In this document: positions 48,625-60,700 of the stretch, in pieces | Layout: every line of letters begins with the position of its first letter | Numbering within the stretch: the stretch's first letter is position 1 | Assembly (NCBI RefSeq): GCF_037975245.1 | Contig: NC_092573.1 | Span: 988,001-1,052,000, forward strand | Length of the DNA stretch: 64,000 bases | DNA from: Apostichopus japonicus | Lineage: Eukaryota > Echinodermata > Holothuroidea > Aspidochirotida > Stichopodidae | Direction of reading: 5' to 3' | Translations under genes and position numbers: made by a program | Notes under the pieces: model-generated | The model's input: the letters and a program-made list of their open reading frames with translations, nothing else | Database searches by the model: none | What the model was told of the DNA's origin: nothing

Positions 48625-50924
48625 TTTGTATCTAGGAGTTTATCAAGTTATGTAACTCCTGTAAGAGCAAACTAAGCTGATGGTAGTTTTCAAAAATCTA
48701 CTGGCACTCAACTCAAAAGGATCTGACTTAATTTTCTTCAGTATTACTAAGTTCTTTAAAGCTTCACAACAATACAAGGTAATAAGTTTTGTCACAACAG
48801 TAGACAAGGTTTCTTGGTTGTGTAATGTAGGTCTATGGAAAATCTGAATTTACTACAACAGTAGCATTAAATTGGCATTAATAACATGAAATGGTTTTGT
48901 TAACATTTTTCCCAACAAAATTGCCCCAGAGTTTGATCTATTACAGTGTCAACATTTTCCAGTGCAATCCAAGAATGCAGTTCTCGATGCTTATGTAATC
49001 ACAGACCGAGGCCTATACCGTTGCTCACTGTAATGTGATACTGTTACTCCTTGCCCACTTTCTGCAACTATAATCATAACAGTGACACAAACGATTTCAA
49101 TGCGATACAAAACTTCGATCAGGACGACAGAAAATTCATGCTGGAAATTTGGTGTTGGTGCTCCAGAGCAAAATGAAAACACATGACAAACGTACAGTAC
49201 AAAACAATTCACTCAAACCTAACGTTGCTTGTTACTGGTGAGTTAGGATACCGTTTTTGTCAATCGGCATAGGCCTATGACTTCAACTTTTGGAAAAGTT
49301 CAGTGAGACTTGCAATTCTCGAAGTTATCTAAATGTCGGTGTTGGCATTATGAAAAAGCCCATAATCGAACAAACAAAATAATGCTATAATTCTCCGTGG
49401 ATACGCTGATCACTGTCCGGCACTTCTATTATAATATGGCCTAAGCTGTACCAAGTATCGAGCAGCTCTCTGATCCTGCTTATGGGTGCACTTTTGGCCT
49501 CAGCTGCTATTGTTAGTAATATACCTTCGTGTACTATATTACTTTACGGTTAACGCGTTCATTGGCTAAATGACATTGACAAGTGCATGCATGTATGTCG
49601 GTGTACGTGTACATGTAACACAATATGTGTATTTCGATACGCAAACTATATACAGTTCCGGTGGTGAGCCTACCAAGTTACGTCGCTCTCTCCGGCCCTC
49701 TGTCTGAATTACTGCTTACCCAGTGACTTATTTCACTCCAGACCGCCTGAAGGATACAGTATATTACGCGAAGTATGAAAACTGCCATTTTATGGGAAGA
49801 TATATGTCAAAGTATTTTATGAAAACGAGAATACATCCTATATTAATATGGGAGATATAAATTTATCAGGGCCCTCCAAACTTTTCGAGGCCTCCTTATT
49901 GACCCCGAGTCCTAAGGGCTTCGAGAGTGCTCTCCCTATTTGTCAGACTATGTCTATGTCAGACTCGAGTCACATTTTTCATAATTTGTGACTTGATATG
50001 ATTTGTCCTAACAATAAATGTGCTGTGACTTGACTTCTTCACAATATTAAGTTAGATACTGCAAATTTGTAATAAAAATATCGAAAAAAACTATGCCGGG
50101 AGATTGAAACAAACATTCAGTTTAATTTGTTCTGACACTTACGCTTGCAAAGGAAGACCCTTTTCGTTTATTGCACCAGTTATTTAAAGTTTAGCCATTG
50201 CTTAATATCTTTTGAGCAAGCTCTACCATCTTTCAATATCACTGGTTATAAGTACGAATTTAGTATTTCTTGGAAATTTAATTGGCAATTTGTCTGCACC
50301 AAGTTATGATAAGAAAATAGTTTAATATAATATTGCAATATTCCATTCTTGAGAAGGGTACTTTTGGATGGTTCATCACTCCGGGTTTCTTAAATGTGCA
50401 TTGATATCATTTACTTTTAGCATAAATATCAACTGTTAATTTTATTATCTCTTCCTGGTTTTCTGGCGGGCGGCTTTGATATATTTGATAAATATAAACT
50501 ATATTGAGGGAGTTTATACAATATTAATAGGTTAATGATGGTGTAAACGTTTTTGTTAGATAATATATCCAGTGTTGGTACCTCTGAGCGCAGACTGGCT
50601 GTGTAAGTTAGTATAGCTGTTCTCAATCCAGGTCTTCTGAATATCAGCTAGTGTATTGCAATATGTCGCTGATTCAAGTGTAATATGGTACATGTCATAT
50701 TTTCATACATGTATACTGAGAGAAGGTAGCCGAAAAGTACCTGTTTAAAAATAAAGTTCAGTTGCTGTTCAGTTTTCAGTACACTTGCAAAAACATGAAT
50801 CATCTGCTTCCAAACACCGTCACTTACAATTTCTCCCTAAATACAGATTTCCATAAGTATATACCGTAATTCAAGAACCTTAAACGTTATCTGAGACAAA
50901 TTAAACCTAGAACAGATTTACGGA

Positions 50925-51060
50925 AGTCCACTTTCTATTACAACGTCAGTAATCTTTGGAACAGTCTACCGAACACAATCACCTTGTCTAAAACCTTAAA
51001 ATTATTCCTGAGGCAGAACTTTCAACAATATCTACTTAGTAACATACGGTATCGGATTAA
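50925..51060 (+). pseudogene. LINE C-terminal fragment
   Basis: One frame reads LRKSTFYYNVSNLWNSLPNT, then ITLSKTLKLFLRQNF, typical of the last coding stretch of a non-LTR retrotransposon (FxxRxxxxWNxLPxxI...FKxxL). No reverse transcriptase upstream is visible, as for 5'-truncated insertions. Confidence 0.65.
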
Positions 51061-51814
51061 CTTTATTAACGGATTTTCTTTATCCCTCCCCTACTCTTCT
51101 CTCTCCCCGCCCGTGTTCCCCCCCCCCCACCACCGCCCTCCCTTTTTCTTCTTCTTCTCGCATAACGAATCATATGTACATATTCAATAGATATATATTG
51201 GTCTGATTCGAAAAGTATTTTATTACTTTTTCAGATCTCCCTTCATTTCTTCAAGTTTGTAATTTGTATATTAAAATCGTTGTCAAAATTGTCTCCTTTA
51301 TATCCACAATATACTTTTGGAAGAAAAGGGGTTCCAGACCGTTAAAGACCCGAAAAGGTTCCAAATACGTGACACGTTACCATTTTTTCTAAATAACTCT
51401 TTGAAATATTCCTTGAAGAAACCGAAAAGGTTCAAAAAACGTGACAAGTTAAACCCTTATTTTCTAAGAGTGTAACAACCATCTGTGTCATACATTTCAA
51501 CCCGCATTTTACTTCCTAAATATGCCTTTTTTGACCATAGCCGTTGATATCTTGCTTGCATGGACTTTAACTATAGTATGACTTTTGTTTTTATAAAGCT
51601 GCTTTTAAATTTAACTTGGAAAAGCAATTGACTTGCGACTTAACTTGACTTGAGAAACATTGACTTGTGACATGGCTTAACTTGCAATAAAGTCGTATGA
51701 ATTGTGACTTGATGGAAACGAATTTGTCTTGTGACTTGACAAAACATGACTAAAACTACCCCATGTTCGACGCAGCGAACAGTAATTTAGTGGCGCACTC
51801 TTGAATTGAGTCCA

Positions 51815-51890
51815 GAGCCGTATATAATAAGTAATATTTATATAGCGCATAATCAGCAAAGCTGCTCAAAGCGCTTTACAAATGAAAAAC
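51815..51890 (-). pseudogene. L2-like LINE/SINE 3' tail
   Basis: On the minus strand: tttgtaaagcgctttgagca ... gcgctatataaat, the characteristic 3' end of L2-clade LINEs and dependent SINEs. Only the tail is recognisable. Confidence 0.55.
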
Positions 51891-53586
51891 CTAAGAACAA
51901 ATAGTAACAAAACCAGAAATATTAATTTGATAGAACCAAAAAGGCAAAAAATGTAAAAGCCAAAAGCAACAATATAAAAAACACCCGTACTAAACGATAC
52001 TAAAATATTAAAAAATAAAAAAGCCCAAAACGCATATATATAGTCCAAAACAAATTCAGAAGTATGTAGGTAGTAAAATAGATTAAATCATAGTCAAAGT
52101 TTAAATATAAATAAGTATAAGAAACTATATAGTACAGTAAGACAGTTAATTTTAAAGCCTATAAAACAGATAGTAATAAACACCTACTACATAACGATAT
52201 CAAAAAGAACCCTTAATAAAGAAATTTAATAAAGAACAAATCTATATACGACTTTGATTGAGTCCATAGATATAATTATGTAGGCCTATGTTATAGATCT
52301 GGTTGCAAACATGGTCTTATGGAACCATATTTTCCATTGACATCATAAATGTGGTCTCTACAACCTTTCATACCCCTCTCTACATGTTGGATAACTGACA
52401 CGCCGTGGCGATTCATGTTAACTGGGATTTCCCATATCATGAACATTCAGTAGCAATCGAACTCAAGCATCCGTCTGAGGTTTCGGTACTTGTATGCAAG
52501 CCCTGCATTTATGTCACCAAATTTCCTCTACAGGGCATTCTTAAGGTATAAAGTGGTCCCGAATTATGTTGCTCTGACAGTAACATCCAGTGAACAGTCA
52601 AACAAGTGGATTGGTCGGAGTATTCCATCGACGATGATGGTGTTGTATACCAACATGATTGTAGTTTCGCACGCAGTGTTATAAGTGTATTCGAGTCTTG
52701 TTTAATTTAACCATGCAGGTAAAACAGACCTAAAATTCCAAGTCTGGTCCTGGACAAAGTCACAAATTAATTTGAGAACACTACACAAAGTTCAAAACAA
52801 ATTTAAGTCCAGGTGATTCTCCAAGTGCGAGCTCGAGTCGTCCGGGACTATATGATAAGAACCCGTATATATCGACAGTGTGTGTATAGAATACGTTTCA
52901 CCATATGGGAAAAGCGATCGCTATAGATCTTGGACAATATAGATAAATCAGACACACCATGTCCGTCCAGGATTAAAGTTACTTTTGCCCGATAAAATAG
53001 GAAATTATTAATGTGTCTGTCCTGGATATCACATCTGTAAAGATGCGATATGGTACCATGCATGGAGCTGCTACCGTGCCACGTACGTGGAGCTGTACCA
53101 TGTGGCTTAGCTCCATATTATGGTACAAACTAGTATGTGTCAATTTCAACTATCAATATCTCAAGAACGCAATATGACTAAACATGCTTGCAACTTTCAT
53201 CAAGATGCTTGTATATTATATTTTCATTAATAAACCAGGGAAATAAAAGGTGGCCATGGTTACGTTCCGGGTTCAGAAGAAGAGCAATTATAAAGAAATC
53301 GCAACCATTGCAGCCCGGGCTGACACGGTGTAGGCCTATTTTAGCTTTCTGATTTTGATTGTCCATAAATACTGAGTCTAATTGAATGATAAAATGGATA
53401 AAGTCAGAATATACTTGGAAAGAACTTTTGCAGACCGTTCAGTGCACTGTACTTCAATAAATTCTTAACACATTAAATAAAACTGGAGCACAAGTATAGT
53501 ATGATAAGTAAAATGTCAATCCTTGCTCGAATGCGTGTTCTAATTCGTACCCGACTGAATGTAAAGATCCCCGACAGCCACATTTT

Positions 53587-53930
53587 AAAGGGTGTGAAGA
53601 CTAGCGCAAAAAGAAACGTCTGATACCGGTAATTAGACCTAGTTTCGAATGAGGTGTAACAGAAGTGTTAGACACCACCATCGATCCCAGAAAATACACA
53701 CAGAGCTTGCTAACGTCGGTAATTAGACACTAGTGTACTGTCAGTACATACAGCTGCGGTCAGTACCCACAGCACAGTGTACTAACGATACAGCGATGGA
53801 TATCTCAGGTCCAGCTAAAGATAACAAGGTATCACGTTTCATTACTGGCATTTTGTAGCGACACGAACAAAACGTCACTTGCAACTTATTTCAGATGGCC
53901 GCATGGGGTTTGGGGCGAGGCTTCAATGTC
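53587..53930. repeat. Dispersed repeat family X, copy B
   Basis: Second copy of the repeat at 29201-29560, same orientation, with small indels. It runs directly into a GC-richer block (53931-54555) absent from copy A, so copy A may be a truncated form or copy B may be the start of a longer element. Confidence 0.85.
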
Positions 53931-54574
53931 TTTAAAGCCCGACTAGCTGACGATGTAGGTGGGCAATTTCCCCGCTTCTCCCTCCTCCCCTCTCAGTTGC
54001 GTACGCCATTGTACTCGGGTTCATGTAGGATATTCTTGGTACATTCTGTGGCTGTTGATGCCAGGAAAGGTGAAACCCCCTTTGCTGTGGGACTTATGAC
54101 AAGGGGGACAAGCCTGATCGAGCTGCCAGTGCGAAGCACAGCTCCTGTGGGTTAGCAAAAAATGATAAAAAGGCAGCTAGACTACCATATGGGTATAAAG
54201 TAAGAGTAAAGTTGACAAGCAAATACTTCTGCAGATTGACAGCGAAAACAAAAATAGATTACTAGAGCCAGCCAGAGGAAGGGGAAATATGACTTCACTG
54301 GGGGCTACCCCAGCGGTACTTAGCCATAAAAAATTAAAAAATTAAAGTCCTTTCTCGGCGGCTGGGCTGTACAACGCTCTGTGGTGGGAACCAAAACAAT
54401 ACCTGGATAAATGCACCAAGAAGTGCCTGCGTAGCCAGTTCGTGGGTCGAAGGCAGGAAAACAAAGTTTCCCAGACAGGAGAAACTGAAGTATCGTAAGG
54501 CAGGCTATCTTCAAGTTGATGTACTCAAGGCTGGACTCAGATCAGGAATGGAATCATGCATCGCGTAAGCTGCG

Positions 54575-54667
54575 GATTGCGGGAAAATTGTGCGCATGCC
54601 GTTGCAACACATCTAACGAACCACACCAAGAAAGTATTGATCTGTGCCATTATTGCGCACACGTAGG
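54575..54667 (+). promoter_or_regulatory. Candidate RPRD2 promoter and untranslated first exon
   Basis: Locally CpG-rich. A minus-strand TTTTCCCGC (E2F type) near 54580-54588 lies next to TGCGCATGCC (NRF1-like, 9 of 10) at 54591-54600, a pairing common in housekeeping promoters. A consensus-like donor cgtagg|gtaagg lies at 54667/54668 and could splice to the acceptor at 57604. Motifs alone are weak evidence. Confidence 0.25.
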
Positions 54668-55049
54668 GTAAGGTGTTTGAACCAAACGACTCAAATTTGT
54701 CAAATTCCCGAAGTTGTTAGGTTAAGTGTATTATTTACTCCTTACTACGGCATTCATGTTGATGTTTGCCTAACGCTAGGCAAACTCAGGTTAACGTTAG
54801 GCTACAATTTCCATACTTGTACTGTGGTAGTGGTACCACCGAGTACTAGTTATGCGAATTTGTTATCGCTTTTCGGTCACAATCTCAGCAAATTGAGAAG
54901 ACATTAACATATCCCTGCGATGATAGAAACAAACGGTACGGTTATACTTTCTGAAAAGTACAAGTCATATATTTAGTTGGGAATATTTTGAGAGGGTTGC
55001 AAGTTAACGGCCAAAGATAGTACAACTTTCCTGAGGTTTCTTATGCACA

Positions 55050-55642
55050 GTATGTTGGGTATCGTCAGAACAGGAGGGATACACATATTAATGGTATTAG
55101 TGGGGAATTTTACTGTATGTTAGGGATGATATTGTAAGTGTTTAGAAGTATCAGTTGCAAGGTTCTTTGTCAATTCTGTCTGGTGAGAGTTGTCCACAGG
55201 CAACTCCAAGAGGTCCAGTGGTGTTATTACTATTGGTGTTCTTTACCCATCTCCTAACACGGTGAAGATAACGATGGCTTGTTCTTTGAACCAATCAGAA
55301 ATGCTGCTAAAGGTGATGTTGTTATAATAGGCGATCTTAATTTTCCTGGCAAATTGGATATATGGTTCCAGGTAGGAAGGGTAATAACTTTCTAGATGTT
55401 GTGCAAGATTGCTTTTTACATCAGCATGTTACTTTCTCTACTAGGGGGAGGTAACATCCTGGATCTTGTCTTGAGTTCTGATCCAAGTCATGTTGTTGAT
55501 TTGATGGGTCTAGGAAAACTAGGAACTAGCGATCATGATATACTAGCTTTTGATGTTGTTTGCAAGGTCATAAATTCTGTTGGCAGGAAACGGTCCCTGA
55601 TTTTTGTGATCAGATATATACAGTGGCAATTGAAACTTTACT
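55050..55642 (+). pseudogene. CR1-like LINE endonuclease fragment, frameshifted
   Basis: Frames read, in order, VVIIGDLNFPG-like text, NNFLDVVQDCFLHQHVTF, TRGGNILDLVLSSDP and LGTSDHDILAFDV. These match the APE endonuclease of CR1/jockey LINEs (GDFN, then TR..N.LDLV, then SDH). Frameshifts and stops show it is dead. The reverse transcriptase region is missing. Confidence 0.75.
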
Positions 55643-55650
55643 ATTTAAAT

Positions 55651-56247
55651 GGTATCCAGTCAAAACATCCCTTTACCAAAACGTCCCCGCTTTTTTAAGT
55701 CCAAAACGTCCCCGCTTTTTACCAAAACGTCCCCGCAGTCAAATCGTCCCTGTGAGTCAAAACGTCCCCGCTTTTATAATCAGTTGGAATGCAAGTGTGG
55801 ATGTTTTCAGTTCAAATCAAAGAGTAAGGATAAGTATAGTTTAGGTTGAAAACACAGTTTTTAGCAGATATATATATTGTATAGTATACGCATCCAAATT
55901 CTTTTTTAATTCCTCTTGTATAATATTTTTTGTTTTCCTTAATTCATTAATTCACTGAAAAACATATAGCGTATACCTTTTTCATACCAAATATAATTAA
56001 ACGATATAGTCCCTTATGATTTATTTAGCGCCTGTAATCCAACTTGCATGCCGATAACTTAGCCAAATTATAACTTAAAATTAATATATATTCACAACTA
56101 TGAATGAATGTGATAGACGGGGACCTTTTGACTTACAGGGACGTTTTGACCAACGGAGACGTTTTGACCAACGGGGACGTTTTGACCAAAAGCGGGGACG
56201 TTTTGGTAAAGGGACGTTTTGGTAAAGGGATGTTTTGACTGGTAAGC
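55651..56247. mobile_element. Foldback-type element with long repetitive inverted ends
   Basis: 597 bp. A 32-bp perfect inverted repeat joins 55656-55687 and 56211-56242 (starts CCAGTCAAAACATCCC). Inside each arm, short units of aaaacgtccccgct (left) and agcggggacgtttt (right) repeat several times. It is flanked by ATTTAAAT on both sides (55643-55650 and 56248-56255), a likely 8-bp target duplication. It interrupts the CR1-like LINE. No transposase. Confidence 0.78.
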
Positions 56248-56255
56248 ATTTAAAT

Positions 56256-56735
56256 TATACGGATTGGATTAATTTGTTTAGAGACATGAGTGCTTCTCAA
56301 GTTCTCAGTCTTGGATCTGTTGAGCTAAATGATGAGTTAAGGTCATATGGAAAATCATGTTCCCTGGAAGAAGAATTGTCGTAATAGCAGCATGCCTTCC
56401 TGGATGAATAAGAAAGTTAGATGTGAAATTAGGCAAAAGTGTTGAATGTGGAAGTTGTTTAGGAGGACTAATTTTGAATCCCTTTTGGCCAGGCTCAAAA
56501 TTCATCAGTTGAAGGAAGTACTTGGGTTGTAGGGTTGTAAATGAGTGGAATGGTTTGCCTGAGAAAGTTGTACTTGCAAGTAGTGTGAATGGGTTAAGAA
56601 ATGCTTTGGATGAGCACTTTTTAGCATTGTAATCGGGTCTGATTTATTGTGGCTTCAGTTTTTATCCTCTCCCATAGGGTCCTTGATTGGGAATTGAGTG
56701 TCCCTCCTGATCATATTTTTCTATTAAACTAAACT
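56256..56735 (+). pseudogene. CR1-like LINE 3' end, continuing after the foldback insertion
   Basis: Text after the insertion reads DWINLFRDMSASQ-like, and later VNEWNGLPEKVVLASSVNGL and LDEHFLAL then a stop, the standard CR1 C-terminus. The sequence ends in a ctaaactaaact-like tail, as CR1 elements often do. The gap to the endonuclease fragment means most of the reverse transcriptase is deleted. Confidence 0.72.
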
Positions 56736-56739
56736 AAGC

Positions 56740-56955
56740 TGCTGCTAACTTAGCAGCGGACTGTAAATCGTTCCTTTTTTGTTGGCCCACGCATGTGGAA
56801 TGGCCTACCTGTTAGCATTAGGAGTTCTCGTTCTTTGTCCATTTTCAAGAAAGGTTTGAAAACTTATCTATATTCTAAGATTTAGGTTTCTTTTTGTAAA
56901 GCGATATGGTCTTGATGTAGCAGCGCTATATAAGTGTCTAATATGTATGTAACTG
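56740..56955 (+). pseudogene. L2-like LINE 3' end
   Basis: A frame reads VGPRMWNGLPVSIRSSRSLS then FKKGLKTYLYSKI, followed by gtagcagcgctatataagtg, the usual L2-clade C-terminus and 3' tail. It is a different family from the CR1 end directly before it. Confidence 0.7.
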
Positions 56956-57604
56956 GTGAGCACATGCTTAAGAATATATGCCAAACAGCCCATTGCTGAA
57001 ATATTACAAACGTTACCAAGAAACTGCCCAGTATTGGTATCTCGTTGTTGTTACATATGTGTAATTTACTTCACATTCAGTCCCAGTGAACAATTCCCAA
57101 ACCAAAATGAATGAAAATTAGGAAATAATGTTAATTCTAGTGAACTACTTTTTCAAAGTGTTGGTGTTACCGTGGTGACATTTAGAAGTGCATGCTTTGA
57201 GTTTCCTCCTTTCTACTGTTTGAGTCGTCCGTGCTGCATTAATTATCAAACAAAGAAATTTAGCTCATCTCTCTGATTTCTTATTCCTCAATTACTACAT
57301 TTAACACTTTTGTAGAAAATTTAGGAAAAACTTAGGCCTTCATTGATATTACTAGGCAACAGTTAGTACTAACATGAAGAAAGCTAATCATGACAGTCAA
57401 GTAGTTGTTACAAATCTTCTTATTATTAAGCAGTTGTTAACACAGGTTTGTTACTTATTGTAAGCATTAAACATTTTGTTTGAGATCTCATGTACTACAA
57501 AATGAATATCAGGAAAATGAGATAGCAACAAATACATGTTCATGTTTCATTCTCTCCATGTAGAGTTAACACCTTTTTATATTGCTGTTTGTATCTTTGA
57601 ACAG

Positions 57605-57796
57605 AGCCGCAATCCAGTTACTAAACATCATATTTAGGAAAGATGGGGACTCCTTTGAATGTAGAAGGCTTTCGTCACAAGCTTGCCAACATGAACAGCA
57701 CCCAAGACAGTGTTCAGACTATGGCCTTTTGGGTAGCACATCACAGAAATCATTCCAAACAAATTGTTGAAGTTTGGATTCAGTCCCTCAGAGATG
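57605..57796 (+). CDS. RPRD2: RPRD2-like exon with start codon: CID part 1
   Basis: Acceptor tttgaacag at 57604; coding from 57643 (residues 1-51), phase 1 donor gatg|gtaagg. The segment before 57643 is 5'UTR. ISOFORM note: earlier non-coding exon(s) must exist upstream because the exon starts at an acceptor. Confidence 0.9.
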
Positions 57797-60700
57797 GTAA
57801 GGAGATACGTTCATTATTGTATATGAATTGTTTTCTTCTTCTTGTCTTGTTGTTGCAACTATGGATTATTTTGGAACATTTGCCATGGACAGTGCAGTCT
57901 GAAATTAACGATATTCCATCAATAACTATGAATGGGACTTCTCAAACAACGAACCTCACTGCTGTATAACAAGCTATCATTTGTGTTATGAGGAGATGCC
58001 CTCAGGAGAATGCCAATTATAGTGGATTGACAGTCTATTGAACTGTAGATTAAAACAAGAGCATCCATTAATTACCTGTTATATCTGAATGCCGCCGCTA
58101 TTTTAGGAAGATTTTTATCTAACATGCGCCAATATTTTGAGCCCTCATTCACAAAGAAATTTTTGGGGGATACATGCTACAAAGGAAATATTTAGATATT
58201 TATATCCCTGGTACTTTATTACTATGATCATTTAATCATGTGTTATAATTCAATCTTTTCTTTTTGGTACATATTCTGCAAGTAAGGAATTGTGTAGTAG
58301 TGAAGGAAATAGCTCAACTCTGTGAACTTCTGATGGGTAATCACTAATTGGTAGTTACGCTGTCACTCATGTCTCATGTTGTTTTTCTTGATGGTTCATT
58401 TTCTTACTATATTTCAGCGAGTAAGGAATCGCACAGACTCACCTTGATGTACCTTGCCAACGATGTAATACAAAACAGTAGAAGAAAGGGAGTTGCAGCT
58501 TTCAAGGAAGCATTTGCCACTGTACTGGAGGAAGCAGCAACTCTGTGCAGGTGACCTATTGTAATCAAGGATATATATACTATTAGCCTTGATAAAAGAT
58601 ATTAACAAAAAGTACAAAGGGATGAAAAGACAAAGTGTGACAGAGAAGAAAACGAATTATTTGTGTGTTTCCAACAATAATCAACCCAAATGGTTATTAA
58701 AATGGATGAAAATAAAACTTTTGGAGGGGAGTTTGGCAAATAGCTGGTGCAATTCTTCCAGTTAAGTGTAATACAAACCTCAAAGATGGTGCGATTCTGT
58801 GCTGTATATTTTGCCTGCAGCTGAATGTTAAATGCCACAATTTTTCAATGTAATCCAAACCAGTATTTTAGCAGTAGCATTGGATGTGACTTTTACGCAC
58901 AAAACTAATTCTGTTCTGTTGTGGCCTGTTAAACTGCCACTGCTATCAGTCACGTTTTTTTTTCCATAACACTTTTCAAGTTTTCAGAAATGCCCCTTTA
59001 AAAGACTGGTTTATCACTTAAAGTGACTGGACTATTTAGTTTAAAATACATACTGTACCATAAGGTCAGTTCATCAGATGCAAGACAAAACTTAATGAGG
59101 AAAACATAAACACTTTTATGGCCTCAAATGACATTAACAATGCTTTAAAAAAAATTTCCAGGACAAATAGTGTCGTATGTCATTCAAGCATACCCTGTCG
59201 TCATCATGAAGTTAATAGTGCGTGTTTTGGTGAAGTTATAGATAAACATTAAGATTACAGCCTGCACTGAGTTGCCGTGGTAATCATTAATTTAGCCTCA
59301 ACGCCTGAGCATTCCAGAGATTTAACAATATAAGTTGAATATCTTAAAAATGGGGGGGGGGGGGAAGATATGTCAATTTACAATGCAGTATTAAAAATGC
59401 ATATTTTTTGTGATGTAAGTTTCATTTTTAATGTGTATTGCTTGCCTTCTTTTTATCTTTGAAAAAAATATATAAATGTTTAATAATGGTACATCCTCAA
59501 ATAAGCCAACCTGTATAATAGGAGAATTTTCTAGTCATTTTCTTTACGATCTTTGACAACAGCTGCTTTTCATGTATCAGTTTATAACTACTGTTACTTC
59601 AGGTTAGGTTTAGGTTTCTCTGGTCAACAACAAAGTTTTTTTTTTCCTTTGCAGAAGATGTAAAGCTGTTTCCCATTGCATTTCATTCTCATGTAGAGTA
59701 ACGATGCTGTTGCTTTACCATTTGTTGATAGTTGTGATATAAAGAAATGAAACTGTTTCTATTTCTTTCCCTCTCTCTCTCTTCTTCTCTTTCTATTTTC
59801 CAAAGACACGAATCAATCAGGAAGAACGTTCTCAGAATAATCACAATCTGGGAGGAGAGAAGTATTTTTGACGACGACTTTTGCGAGAGGCTTCAAGCAG
59901 CCACGGGTAGGTCCAATTAATTTACAGTCAACTATCTCAAACGATGAATCCTTGGATCATAGAGGTGCTGGGTTCAATAGACTAGATTTATATCTCTTCA
60001 ACTCTCCGATGTTACCTTTCACTGACGAATGGTTGTCTTCTCGTTTCAGTTTCAACCCGCAGTGCCAAACCCAAAGTGGATGCCCAGTTCCTTGCGTCCT
60101 TTAACCCTGGAGATGTTCCCGGTGCAATCGAAAACCTCGCTCAGTTTGAAGGCGAGGTGGAACTGAAGAGAAACCAGCTGAACAACCTAAATGTAGATGT
60201 AGCCAGCATGGAATCAATTTCAAAGCTGAAAGGTCAATATTTTCACAGATGTATATTTTTGTTTTTTTATTCTTCTGATGGAGTTTTACCTTCATCAGGG
60301 AGGAGGGGAAAGACAGGAGGGAGAGGCTGGGAATAGTTTGATCTATAATTGATTAATCTGTTAGTCCTTCTCTTTGTTTGATTGCACTCCATGTTGCAAA
60401 AAGGAATGTCTTTTGTTTCATTTGTTTGAGTTTTCTAATTCTCTCCCTCAAATCTTGGAAGCCTAGCCCAAAATCCCAAATCTCGCCATCTCATATCGAC
60501 AGATCGAGCGGGTGGGAAGAGATTTTCTGAACAGTTTGAAGATGGAGCCAACAAACTGGAGGAATATGTCATTTCTCTGAGGAAAGAAGTAGACATGAGG
60601 AGAGAAGTTGTCTCTCTCTTAAAGAAAAGTGAAATATTCTACGATGCCCAGCACAGCGAGGCAAAGATTGTGACCAACGTAAGTTCCCAAAACAGCTACA

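Larger units (their letters stand above)
48625..57604. other. Region between the divergent PCSK5-like and RPRD2-like genes
   Basis: It contains the 5'UTR and promoters of both genes at unresolved positions. Named pieces: LINE fragments at about 50.9, 51.8, 55.1-55.6 and 56.3-56.9 kb, dispersed repeat copy B at 53.6 kb, a GC-richer unknown block at 53.9-54.55 kb and a candidate promoter at 54.57 kb. 48625-50870 and 51900-53580 look like AT-rich unique sequence with no supported gene. Confidence 0.7.

Noticed and set aside
53895-54155. 87-codon ORF (start MAAWGLGRG)
   Set aside because: Begins inside dispersed repeat copy B and has no family match that I recognise; probably element-derived noise.
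57643-57969. 108-codon ORF read as a complete small protein
   Set aside because: Residues beyond 51 are intron readthrough after gatg|gtaagg; the CID continues in the exon at 58418.
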